Source of the DNA: an uncultured Lachnospiraceae bacterium
GTDB taxonomy: Bacteria > Bacillota > Clostridia > Lachnospirales > Lachnospiraceae
Direction: 5' to 3'
Length of the DNA stretch: 64,000 nt
Assembly (NCBI GenBank): GCA_910578825.1
Contig: CAJTSB010000002.1
Span: 74,051-138,050 of the forward strand
How positions within the stretch are numbered: position 1 is the first letter of the stretch; each line of letters opens with the position of its first letter. Positions 1 through 9,000 of the stretch are shown piece by piece. The notes beneath the pieces are model-generated. The model did no database searches and was not told the origin of the DNA. It saw only the letters and a program-made list of their open reading frames with translations. The position numbers and the translations under genes are program-made.

Positions 1-671
1 TAGACGGACATATGACAACCGCGAAAGACGTTGCCCTGATGTCACGGGAACTGATTGTAAAATATCCGCAAATTCACGATTACTGCACCATCTGGATGGA
101 AAACATCACCCATGTCACCAAACGCGGTTCCTCAGAATTCGGGCTTTCCAATACCAACAAACTGATTAAACAGTATCAATATGCCACCGGATTAAAGACA
201 GGTTCCACGGATCAGGCAAAATACTGTGTATCTGCCACCGCCGAAAAAGACGGACTGGAGCTGATTGCCGTCATCATGGGCGCGCCGGGCCACAAAGTCC
301 GCTTTGCAGACGCAACTACGCTTCTCAACTATGGTTTTGGGAAATGCCAGGTTTATACAGACACCGAAAAGGAACGACTGCCTATGCTTACCGTACAGGG
401 CGGTATCAAAGAGCAGGCAGCCCTGACCTATGAATCGGATTTCTCTTATCTGGATGTGACCGGAGCTGACTTTTCGCAGATTACAAAGGAACTGGAACTT
501 CCAGAATCCGCCACGGCTCCCATCACCAAAGGAGACAAAGCCGGTCGGCTGGTCTACAGGCTGAACCAGAAGGAAATTGGTTCTGTCAATATACTGTTTG
601 ATGAAGACGTGCGAAAAGCATTGTTTAAGGATTATCTGAAAAAGACTTTAGAGGAATTATTGATTTCATAA
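1..671 (+). CDS. D-alanyl-D-alanine carboxypeptidase (PBP5/DacF type), 3' part
   Basis: This is the C-terminal part of a low-molecular-weight penicillin-binding protein; the reading frame is open from base 3 back to the window edge, so the start is missing. Such enzymes trim the terminal D-Ala of peptidoglycan stem peptides outside the membrane. Visible here are the TTAKDVALMSREL stretch typical of the S11 family, the third active-site motif KTGST about 60 residues in, and after it a beta-rich C-terminal domain (roughly the last 110 residues). The catalytic SxxK and SxN motifs must lie upstream of the window. It is the only plus-strand gene in the first 25 kb and converges on cls. Family assignment is firm; the exact paralogue (DacA, DacF or DacB) is not resolvable. 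Confidence 0.9.
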   Translation, partial: DGHMTTAKDVALMSRELIVKYPQIHDYCTIWMENITHVTKRGSSEFGLSNTNKLIKQYQYATGLKTGSTDQAKYCVSATAEKDGLELIAVIMGAPGHKVRFADATTLLNYGFGKCQVYTDTEKERLPMLTVQGGIKEQAALTYESDFSYLDVTGADFSQITKELELPESATAPITKGDKAGRLVYRLNQKEIGSVNILFDEDVRKALFKDYLKKTLEELLIS

Positions 672-675
672 TTTT

Positions 676-771
676 ACTTCATTGGCTGCTCTAAAAGACC
701 TAAGGCATCCTCCCAGTTTCAATTCACTTCATTGGCTGCTCTAAAAGACCTAAGGCATCCTCCCAGTTTCA
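676..771. repeat. 46-bp direct repeat, two copies, period 50
   Basis: Bases 676-721 and 726-771 are identical over 46 bases, separated by 4 bases. The second copy supplies the distal arm of the hairpin at 747-790. The unit therefore looks like a terminator half duplicated in tandem between two convergent genes. Confidence 0.85.
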
Positions 772-790
772 CTGGGTCCCTCCTTAGGTC
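741..790 (-). terminator. Intrinsic terminator of cls, nested hairpin
   Basis: The outer stem GACCTAAGG (747-755) pairs with CCTTAGGTC (782-790). An inner stem CCCAG/CTGGG (762-766/772-776) sits inside it. Read on the minus strand the stem is followed by TTTTAG, a short U-tract, about 6 bases after the cls stop. On the plus strand no T-run follows, so it serves cls better than the carboxypeptidase gene. Confidence 0.6.
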
Positions 791-795
791 ATTAA

Positions 796-2334
796 TTACA
801 TCAAAGGCGCAAACAGGCGCACAACACCAAGAAACGGACGAATGATTGCAGGACGTTTCCGGCAGAAATCCATGTTGATTTCTTCGGACTCTGCTATCGT
901 CTGCAGCATATCCTCTTTCACCTTCTCTACTGCGGCGGACTGGTACATCCAGACGCCGCATTCAAAATGAAGATAAAGGCTGCGGTAATCCATATTGATA
1001 CTGCCAACTGTCGCCACCATATCATCACTCACAAAACATTTAGCGTGAAGAAATCCCGGCGTATACTGGTAAATGCGCACGCCGCACTCAAGCAGGGGTT
1101 CATAGTAGGACTGGCTCAACCAGAATACAATCCGTTTATCAGGAATTCCCGGCATGATAATCCGCACATCCACGCCGCTCTTTGCTGCATTCTGCAAGGA
1201 TTTTATCATTTCATTATCCGGTATCAGATAGGGCGTGAAAATATATACATAGTCCCTGGCACGGTTTATGATATTCATGTAAATGTTTTCTCCCGTAGTC
1301 TCGGAATCCAGAGGGCTGTCTGCATAAGGCTGTATATATCCGTCGTTGTTAAATGGAGCCGTCTGGTATTTCTCAGGGCGGAATCGAGAAATATCCTCTT
1401 CCACGGTCCGGTTAATGTAGCACCACATTTCCAGAAACATTACGGTAAAACTCCAGACCGCCTCTCCCTCAAGCCGAATTCCCGTATCTTTCCAATAACC
1501 AAAACGCACCACATGATTGATATACTCATCCGCAAGATTGATGCCGCCAGTAAAACCGACTTTGCCGTCCACCACAAGAATCTTCCGATGGTCACGGTTG
1601 TTCATAAGTACCGAGATCACCGGATAGAGCGGATTGAACCGCACGCATTTGATACCCATGTTCTGTAGTTTCTCATAATATTTTACAGGGAGCGTCGTCA
1701 CGCATCCAAAATCATCATAGATAAACCTTACGTCCACGCCCTCTTCTACTTTGCGTTTCAAAATATCAAAAATTTTCCCGAACATCTCGCCCTCTTCCAC
1801 AATAAAAAATTCCATGAAAATAAAATGCTGCGCCTGTTCTAACGCGGCAAGCATTTCGGGAAACATTTCCTCTCCCCTGCTATAATATTTTGTGGTCGTG
1901 TTCTCATAAACCGGAAATTTTGCCCAATCACGCACGTATTTTGACTGGCGGTAAACTTCCTTATCCATGACACGGATTTTCTCAAGAACATTTTCGTTCT
2001 GGGGAAACTCCTGCTCCATCTGTCGATTGATAGCCTCCATGCGCTTACGCGTCGGCCTTGTAAGCTTCGAGCGGCCAAACGCAAAATACAAAAGGACTCC
2101 GACAAGGGGAATGGCGAGGATGACCACCATCCAGATAAGTTTGTAGGAAGGATTGCTGTTCTTATTCACAATCACCAATGCAATAAATATTGCAACAATG
2201 TCAATCAATGTACCAATAAAGGAATAGCGTACGCTGTATTTCTGTATGAACAGAAACATCCAGAACAGCTGAATAGCAATTCCCAGAGCCACAATCGTTG
2301 CTCTTCCCAGCAAAAACTTCTTAATTTTCTTCAT
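796..2334 (-). CDS. cls: Cardiolipin synthase
   Basis: A phospholipase-D superfamily enzyme that condenses two phosphatidylglycerol molecules into cardiolipin at the membrane. It shows two N-terminal hydrophobic segments (about residues 10-33 and 42-90) and two HKD motifs, HRKILVVD near residue 250 and HAKCFVSD near residue 433, in the usual tandem PLD arrangement; the length (about 510 residues) is normal. The open frame begins three codons upstream at 2343, but GAGAGG lies nine bases before the second ATG and directly abuts the first, so 2334 is preferred. It is convergent with the carboxypeptidase gene and about 28 bases downstream of the subtilisin-like gene. Assignment is confident. Confidence 0.95.
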   Translation of the reverse strand: MKKIKKFLLGRATIVALGIAIQLFWMFLFIQKYSVRYSFIGTLIDIVAIFIALVIVNKNSNPSYKLIWMVVILAIPLVGVLLYFAFGRSKLTRPTRKRMEAINRQMEQEFPQNENVLEKIRVMDKEVYRQSKYVRDWAKFPVYENTTTKYYSRGEEMFPEMLAALEQAQHFIFMEFFIVEEGEMFGKIFDILKRKVEEGVDVRFIYDDFGCVTTLPVKYYEKLQNMGIKCVRFNPLYPVISVLMNNRDHRKILVVDGKVGFTGGINLADEYINHVVRFGYWKDTGIRLEGEAVWSFTVMFLEMWCYINRTVEEDISRFRPEKYQTAPFNNDGYIQPYADSPLDSETTGENIYMNIINRARDYVYIFTPYLIPDNEMIKSLQNAAKSGVDVRIIMPGIPDKRIVFWLSQSYYEPLLECGVRIYQYTPGFLHAKCFVSDDMVATVGSINMDYRSLYLHFECGVWMYQSAAVEKVKEDMLQTIAESEEINMDFCRKRPAIIRPFLGVVRLFAPLM

Positions 2335-2371
2335 CTGATTCATCCTCTCGTGCGTTATAAAAATCTTTCGA

Positions 2372-3259
2372 TCAAATTAATCTTCCAATGTCCACCATCC
2401 CCCAGCCCTGTTTGGACTGAGGAAGTCCCAGATCCAGCGTCCTGCGGTACAGGCGCAGTTTCACTTCCGCCGGCGTAATCTGCGGATATTTACTGAGCAA
2501 AAGCGCTATACTGCCGCTCACCATAGGCGCAGCCATAGACGTTCCGCTCTTACGCGTATACATTCCCGGCTGGTTTGCACAGCTCGTCACATTGGTTCCC
2601 GGAACCACCAGTTCCGGTTTTACGATGCAATGTTCCGTAGGTCCCTGGCCGGAATACTGTGGTTTTAACATGGACCTTCCAATCCGCTCCTTCGTGTCGT
2701 CAAAACATCCCACCGTGATGACCTTCCGGCTGATGCCCGGCACCGTAATACTGCTCCTTCCCGGTCCATTATTTCCGGCTGCCGCCACCACCACAAGATT
2801 ATGATCCCAGGCATACTCCACCGCTTTCAGCAGACGTGCGCGCTCCCGGCTTTCCGCCTGTAAAACCATACCAATGGAAATATTTACAATCCGTATCTGA
2901 TACTGCTCCTTATGGCGTACCAGCCATTCAATTGCCTGCACTACGTTTTCCGTATTTCCATTCCCTTTTCTATCTAAAATTTTCAGAATAATGAAATGAC
3001 AGGCCGGGGCAATCCCCATGTATTTTCCTCTGGAGGCAGTACCATCTCCGCCGATGATTCCGGCTATATGGGTTCCATGACCATTGTCATCATAAGTTCC
3101 CCGCCTGCCGCTCACATAATCCTGAAAAAACACAATCCGCCGTCCGAAATCCACGTGTGAAAAAATTCCGGTATCAAGAACTGCCACACCTATATTCTCT
3201 CCAAAATATCCTCTTCTATATGCTGCTTCTGCATTGATAATTTGTCTGACTCTGTCCAT
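2372..3259 (-). CDS. Subtilisin-like serine protease (S8), intracellular type
   Basis: The catalytic triad of peptidase family S8 is complete: Asp in VAVLDTGI (about residue 29), His in DNGHGTH (about 61) and Ser in SGTSMAAP (about 241), plus the oxyanion Asn in AAAGNNGPG. There is no signal peptide or prodomain, which suggests a cytoplasmic protease of about 295 residues resembling ISP-type or clostridial S8 proteins. The open frame extends to 3343, but the extra 28 residues look non-conserved and lack a ribosome binding site; I chose the Met in MDRVRQIINAE, which matches the usual beginning of related proteins as I remember them. The site before it, AAGGGA at 12 bases, is weak, so the start is uncertain. 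Substrate unknown. Confidence 0.85.
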   Translation of the reverse strand: MDRVRQIINAEAAYRRGYFGENIGVAVLDTGIFSHVDFGRRIVFFQDYVSGRRGTYDDNGHGTHIAGIIGGDGTASRGKYMGIAPACHFIILKILDRKGNGNTENVVQAIEWLVRHKEQYQIRIVNISIGMVLQAESRERARLLKAVEYAWDHNLVVVAAAGNNGPGRSSITVPGISRKVITVGCFDDTKERIGRSMLKPQYSGQGPTEHCIVKPELVVPGTNVTSCANQPGMYTRKSGTSMAAPMVSGSIALLLSKYPQITPAEVKLRLYRRTLDLGLPQSKQGWGMVDIGRLI

Positions 3260-3430
3260 GAGAGTTATAATTCCCTTTTTTGTTAATATATGCAGAAGAC
3301 TTCCTGTGCGGGTGCGTATAATTTTTTCTTCTGTCAGGAACATACTTTCACACTTTAGAGTAAAAATACTTTCCCATTATAATCAGAAAAGGTGAGACCC
3401 AAGCCCCACCCTTTCCTTGTAAATCATGCT

Positions 3431-5527
3431 CTATTTCTCTTCTTTCGGCACGTCCTTGATGGAAAAACTGATTCTTCCCATCTTGTCCTTGCCCAGACAT
3501 ACAACTTTAACGATATCGCCAAGTGTCAGTACATCCTCTACACGGTTGATACGCTGACGGGAAATCTTGGAAATATGAACCATTCCCTCTTTGCCCGGCG
3601 CAAACTCCAGAAATGCTCCAAACTCTTTGATGCTGATAACTTTACCGACAAAAATCTGTCCTGCCTGGAAATCTGTGGTGATAATCTCAATCATTTCAAC
3701 AGCCTTGTCCATCATTTCTTTGTCGGTTCCACAGACAGATACTGCGCCCTCATCATTGATATCGATTTTCACCCCCGTCTGCTCGATAATCGCATTGATG
3801 GTCTTACCTCTCTGTCCAACCACATCGCCGATCTTAGCCGGATCAATCTGAATCTGTATAATCTTAGGCGCAAGCTCGCCAACTTCTTTCCTGGGCTCTG
3901 CAATCGCCTTGGACATCACTTCATCCATGATATACAGCCTTGCCTCCCTCGTCCTGCGAATGGCCTCCTCTACAATCGGTCTGGTAAGTCCATGAATCTT
4001 GATATCCATCTGGATGGCTGTGATTCCGTCATGCGTTCCAGTCACCTTAAAGTCCATATCTCCGAAAAAGTCTTCCAGTCCCTGAATGTCGGTCAATACG
4101 ATATAATCATCATCGGCATCCCCGGTCACCAGACCACAGGAAATACCGGCTACCATCTTCTTAATCGGAACTCCTGCCGCCATCAATGACATACAGGATG
4201 CACAGGTGGATGCCATAGAGGTGGAGCCATTGGACTCGAACGTCTCGGATACGGCGCGGATTGCATAGGGGAATTCCTCTTCTGAGGGAAGTACCGGCAT
4301 CAGGGCACGCTCTGCCAGCGCACCGTGACCAATCTCACGTCTTCCCGGTCCTCTGCTGGGTTTCGTCTCACCCACAGAATAGGACGGGAAATTATAATGA
4401 TGCATATAGCGTTTGTTCACTTCATTTTCATCCAGACCGTCAATCCTCTGCACCTCAGATAACGGCGCCAGCGTAACGACATCACAAATCTGGGTTTGTC
4501 CACGCGTAAACATCGCGGAACCATGTACTCTTGGAATAATATCCACTTCTGCCGCCAGCGGACGAATCTGGTCAATCGCACGTCCATCCGGCCTCTTGTG
4601 ATCTTTTAAAATCATCTTACGGACAGTCTTCTTCTGATACTGGTAAATTGCCTCTCCCAATACCTCCAGCCATTCTTCCTTCTCCGCAAATGCTTCCTCC
4701 AGTTTATCTGTGATATTTCGAATATTCTCCTCGCGCACCTGTTTTTCATCGGTAAATACCGCTTCCTCCATCTGCTCAGGAGGAACAAGTTCGCGGATAG
4801 CTGCAAATAATTCTTCCGGTACGGCACAGCTTGTATATTCATGTTTGGTTTTTCCAACCTCTGCCACAATCTGATTGATAAATGCTATAATCTCCTGATT
4901 AATTTCATGCGCCTTGTAAATGGCCTCTATCATTTTATCCTCAGGAATCTCATTGGCGCCCGCCTCAATCATAATAACTTTTTCGCTGGTAGACGCTACC
5001 GTCAGGTTCAAATCGCCATTTTTCCACTGCTCCTGCGATGGATTGATAACAAATTCGCCATCAATCATACCTACCTGCGTAGTTGCACAGGGACCTGCAA
5101 ACGGGATATCAGAAATGCTGGTTGCAATTGCAGATCCGAGCATCGCCACGAGTTCCGGACGGCACTGAGGGTCTACGCTCATAACCAGATTGTTCAGCGT
5201 AACGTCATTGCGATAATCTTTGGGAAACAGCGGACGCATCGGACGGTCAATGACACGTGCGGTCAGGACGGCATTTTCCGAAGCCTTTCCTTCCCTTTTA
5301 TTGAATCCACCCGGTATTTTGCCAACCGCGTATAATTTCTCTTCAAATTCTACGCTCAGTGGAAAGAAGTCAATTCCTTCCCTTGGCTTATCCGATGCAG
5401 TTGCCGTAGACAATACCACCGTATCGCCATAATGCATGAACGCCGCACCGTTCGCCTGAGCAGCCACCCTGCCGATATCAACCTGCAGCGTCCTTCCTGC
5501 CAAATCCATAGTAAACTGTTTGTACAT
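3431..5527 (-). CDS. pnp: Polyribonucleotide nucleotidyltransferase (PNPase)
   Basis: A 3'-5' phosphorolytic exoribonuclease and component of RNA decay. The 698 residues contain two RNase PH-like domains around a helical linker, then a KH domain (about 555-620) and a C-terminal S1 domain (about 625-695, with GQIFVGKVISIKEFGAFLEF). Conserved core segments such as FNKREGKASENAVLTARVID and GSTSMASTCASCMSLMAAGV are intact. The start at 5527 has AGAAGGAG eight bases upstream. It follows rpsO with a 55-base gap that holds a strong stem-loop, the same order as in many bacteria. A weak hairpin (3387-3414) after the stop lacks a U-tract. Confidence 0.98.
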   Translation of the reverse strand: MYKQFTMDLAGRTLQVDIGRVAAQANGAAFMHYGDTVVLSTATASDKPREGIDFFPLSVEFEEKLYAVGKIPGGFNKREGKASENAVLTARVIDRPMRPLFPKDYRNDVTLNNLVMSVDPQCRPELVAMLGSAIATSISDIPFAGPCATTQVGMIDGEFVINPSQEQWKNGDLNLTVASTSEKVIMIEAGANEIPEDKMIEAIYKAHEINQEIIAFINQIVAEVGKTKHEYTSCAVPEELFAAIRELVPPEQMEEAVFTDEKQVREENIRNITDKLEEAFAEKEEWLEVLGEAIYQYQKKTVRKMILKDHKRPDGRAIDQIRPLAAEVDIIPRVHGSAMFTRGQTQICDVVTLAPLSEVQRIDGLDENEVNKRYMHHYNFPSYSVGETKPSRGPGRREIGHGALAERALMPVLPSEEEFPYAIRAVSETFESNGSTSMASTCASCMSLMAAGVPIKKMVAGISCGLVTGDADDDYIVLTDIQGLEDFFGDMDFKVTGTHDGITAIQMDIKIHGLTRPIVEEAIRRTREARLYIMDEVMSKAIAEPRKEVGELAPKIIQIQIDPAKIGDVVGQRGKTINAIIEQTGVKIDINDEGAVSVCGTDKEMMDKAVEMIEIITTDFQAGQIFVGKVISIKEFGAFLEFAPGKEGMVHISKISRQRINRVEDVLTLGDIVKVVCLGKDKMGRISFSIKDVPKEEK

Positions 5528-5546
5528 AAGTTTTCTCCTTCTGAGA

Positions 5547-5572
5547 AAATAGAGCGGAAAACCGCTCTATTT
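5547..5572 (-). terminator. rpsO-pnp intergenic stem-loop (terminator or processing site)
   Basis: AAATAGAGCGG (5547-5557) and CCGCTCTATTT (5562-5572) form a perfect 11-bp stem around a four-base loop. On the minus strand it ends in a short TTT TCTC tract. It lies between the rpsO stop and the pnp ribosome binding site, where other bacteria carry the rpsO terminator and the RNase cleavage site used in pnp control. Read-through into pnp is expected. Confidence 0.7.
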
Positions 5573-5582
5573 CCAACATAAA

Positions 5583-5849
5583 CTATTTTCTGATTCCTAA
5601 ACGCTCAATCAACGTACGATATCTCTCAATATCAATCTTCTTCAAATAAGCCAGAAGACCACGTCTCTGACCTACCATTTTCAAAAGTCCACGTCTGGAG
5701 TGATGATCCTTGGGATGTTCTTTCAAATGCTCAGTTAATTCCTGAATCCTTGCGGTCAAAATTGCAATCTGAACTTCCGGCGAACCTGTATCGCCCGGCG
5801 TCCTTGCGTACTCTGCAATAATTTTCTGTTTCTTTTCCTTTGCTATCAT
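5583..5849 (-). CDS. rpsO: 30S ribosomal protein S15
   Basis: A primary 16S rRNA binding protein of the 30S platform. The 88-residue length and the motifs TGSPEVQIA, LTEHLKEHPKDHHSRRGLL and RRGLLAYLKK are diagnostic. The start has AAGGAGG nine bases upstream. It is the first gene of the rpsO-pnp unit, read from a near-consensus promoter at 6029-6057 through a leader of about 170 bases that could hold an autoregulatory S15 site. Confidence 0.98.
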   Translation of the reverse strand: MIAKEKKQKIIAEYARTPGDTGSPEVQIAILTARIQELTEHLKEHPKDHHSRRGLLKMVGQRRGLLAYLKKIDIERYRTLIERLGIRK

Positions 5850-5993
5850 TGTGATAACCTCCTTAAATTATTAGTAGTATCGCCCGGTCTGCCATTTCTA
5901 TACGAAATAGAAATTCTCACAGACACTTCCTCACATGTTGAAGATATCAAGTAACGGTTGGAGTATCCGTTTACTGAATATGGGCTGTTTCAT

Positions 5994-6027
5994 GCCACTG
6001 GCGAGTGCAAAAACACTCGCCAGTGGC
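5994..6027 (-). ncRNA. Strong stem-loop at the 5' end of the rpsO leader
   Basis: GCCACTGGCGAGTG (5994-6007) pairs perfectly with CACTCGCCAGTGGC (6014-6027) around a six-base A-rich loop. The -10 box of the rpsO promoter ends two bases away, so the transcript should begin inside or at the base of this stem. No T-run follows on either strand, so it is a poor terminator for the galactanase gene upstream. It may instead stabilise the 5' end of the rpsO mRNA or take part in S15 feedback. Confidence 0.5.
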
Positions 6028-6028
6028 T

Positions 6029-6057
6029 ATTATATCATATAGCATAATGCTTGTAAA
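6029..6057 (-). promoter_or_regulatory. Sigma-A promoter of rpsO-pnp
   Basis: On the minus strand the -35 box is TTTACA (6052-6057), then a 17-base spacer, then a perfect -10 TATAAT (6029-6034). It begins only a few bases after the stop of the large galactanase gene. Confidence 0.85.
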
Positions 6058-6061
6058 GAAA

Positions 6062-9000
6062 TTATTTCTTAATCTTGATTTTCTTTACGGAACTGTATTT
6101 TCCATAAATCTTACTGTTTTTCGAATCCAGTTTATAAGCGCACACCCTTACATAGTAAGTCTTACCTTTTTTCAGACCGCTTAACGTATAGGACGTCTTT
6201 GTCGTAGTCTTCGTTTTTGTGCCTTTCTTAAACTTCTTGCTGGTACTGTACTGGATGCGGTATCCTTTGGCTCCGGATACTTTCTTGATTGTAACTTTCG
6301 CCTTTTTCTTCGCGTTATTTTTCACCGTCTTAACAGACGCTTTCTTCACAGTTACTTTGCTCCACTTTGCATAAAGTGTCAAATCGCTCTTGTTTGCCTG
6401 GGTAATACCGGTTACTTTGTTCTTAAATCTGCTGTCCGTATACCAGCCTGAGAAGGAATATTTACTTCTCGTCGGGTTTTTAAGATTTATCTTCTGATTA
6501 AAATAGGAAACCGGATTGGTTCTGTTATTGGTACCGCCATTTAAAACATACGAAACATGATACGGTACAGTGACAATACAGGTACCTTTTACAGAGCTTC
6601 CGTCTGTTGCAGTCGCCGTAATCGTTGCCTGACCAGGACCTACAGTCGTCACAACGCCTTCGTCGTTTACTCTTGCCACTTTTTCATTTGAGGACTCCCA
6701 TTTGAGCGTTTTTACAGTTGCACTTTCCGGTGCAATCTGTGCGGTCAATGTAAATGTCTTGCCTCTCAACATCGTCGTTGTCTTCGCAGACAATGTAATT
6801 GCGGATACCTTTATTCCTTCCTCACCAGGTCCTTCTCCACTCTGTTTCTTCCATTTTGCATACAGATTCAGGTTTCCAGTAGTTCCTGCTGCAATTTCTG
6901 TTATTGCCGTCTCAAATTCACTGTCTGTATACCAGCCTTCAAAGACATATCCCTCACGGCTTGGCGCTGCCAGCGTGATTGCCTCTGTTCCGTCATACTC
7001 AGATGGATTTACAGCTGCATTCGTACCGCCATCCAGATGGTACGTAATCGTATATACCTCCGGATCTTCATCGGTGCGCTCTCTCCATTTTGCATACAAC
7101 GTCACATTTGCAGTTGCTCCCGCTGCAATTTTTTCCACTTTATTTTCAAATCCGCTCTCTGTATACCAGCCCTCAAAAATATACCCTGTCTTCGTGGGAT
7201 TGGAAAGCGTAATTTCTTTGGAACCGTCAATTTTCTCCGGATTTGCAGCTGAATTTGTGCCGCCATCCAAATGATAGGTAACATCATAAACCGGATCTTT
7301 TACCGTTTGATACAGGTATACGTCGTCAACGCTGCCCCAGCTTCCCGCCTTTCCTGTTATCGTGATAGTTACAGTCAGTACATCGCCAATCTGTGCCTGC
7401 ACTTCATCGACCGTCGGGTTCTGCCAGACAAGCCAGCCCTTAACGCCTGCTGCATCTTCGGTAAACGTTTCCTTTGTATCATTTGACAGTTTGATCTTTG
7501 CGGTCACTGCGTTCTCTGCATCTCCGCCCTGAAGATACATAAACGCTTTGTATTTTCCAGGCGTCTCCACAGTAAACGACTGGGTAGCAGTAAGTTCATA
7601 GGCTTCTGCATGATAAAATGCCAGACATTGTTTTCCACTTCTTGGGTTCTCACCAAGTTTATCATTCAGACCAGATCCTATAATTTCCCATACATCACGG
7701 CCACCGCCTTCGCCTTCAAAATCTCCCTGTATCAGCAGATTCTGTGGGAAATAATGAACCGTGCAGACAGCATTCATCGTCTCTTCAGAACCTTCCCAGG
7801 TAACCGTTCCATTTACCTTGTGAGTTCCAAAACTTGTAATAGCCGCAATATCTGCCTGATTCCATACGACAGACAAACCTTCTGCCTTTGTACTGTCATT
7901 GTAAATACCTGTTACCGTAGTCGGAAGTTTTGACGCAATATCATCACCCTCTTTTGCATCAATCTCACATCCATCAATAGCATCCAGTCTCTTCGGCTCC
8001 GTTGCTCCCGTCAGTACATATTTATATACATTCAAAGATGGAAGGGGATTGCCCTCAAAATCAAACATCGCCTGGTTATCCCACTCTGAACCACCATAAC
8101 TCTCCTCTGTGGCCGTATCATCATAGGCAACGCTGTAACTGGATGCCCAGCCGGAACCATAAGTTTCCCATGCCAGCTTATTTGCTGCCAATACATCTGC
8201 TGCATTTTCTGCATCTGCTTTATATACATTGACTGGAAGCCATGCCGGTTCCCAGTACATCACGCCGATTCCTTTTGTTCCTACATTCGCTACCGCCTGA
8301 ATAACATCGCGGACCTCGTTCGCCTGTCCCTGATAAGTTGCCGGATATTGGGAAGTATCATCATTCTGTCCCGGACGTACCACATTAGGTTGACCGTCTC
8401 CATCCTCCATCGTTCTTGCCCAGGAAGTCTCGGCTACCATTACCTTCTTATTATAGGTATCTGCTACATACTTCAATACACTGGTAAGGTTCTCTCTTGT
8501 ACCATGCCAGTATGGATAATAAGATGATGCGAATACATCGTACTCTACTCCGCTTTCATTCAATGAATCAGCAAATCCTTTCATCGTAGAAGTCTTATCT
8601 GGATTCGTGAAATGGATCGCTGCCATTATCTCTATGCTCTTTTCGGTTGCAACCTTATGTACTGCATCACATCCGGCTTTGAATAAAGTCGCCATATTAT
8701 CCCAGCTTTTCTCACCGCAAATGCCACTCGTTGTCTCGTTTCCAACCTGAACCATCCCGACGTCCACACCTGCTTCAATCAGTGTATTTAAGCTTTCCTC
8801 TGTATACGTCGCGATTGCTGTTTTTTTCTGATCTACCGTATAATCCTTCCATGCTTTTGGCGCTTTCTGTTTCGCCGGGTCTGCCCAGAAATCGGAATAA
8901 TGGAAATCAACCAATACCTTTAATCCGGCATCACTTGCCAGTTTTCCCATCCATTTTGCCTTATCCACATCGCAGTTTCCTGCGCCATACCCCTGTGTCT

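Larger units (their letters stand above)
5850..6061 (-). other. rpsO leader region
   Basis: This gap holds the rpsO promoter and its 5' untranslated region, including a 14-bp perfect stem. No open frame is convincing. The GATATCAAGTAACGG to ACTTGATATC-like stretches suggest further folding, but I could not derive a unique structure. Confidence 0.5.

Noticed and set aside
3387..3414. Terminator after pnp
   Set aside because: A short G-U-containing stem exists, but no U-tract follows on the minus strand.
3392..5335. Plus-strand frames across pnp
   Set aside because: Antisense shadows of a fully conserved PNPase; no start signals or family features.
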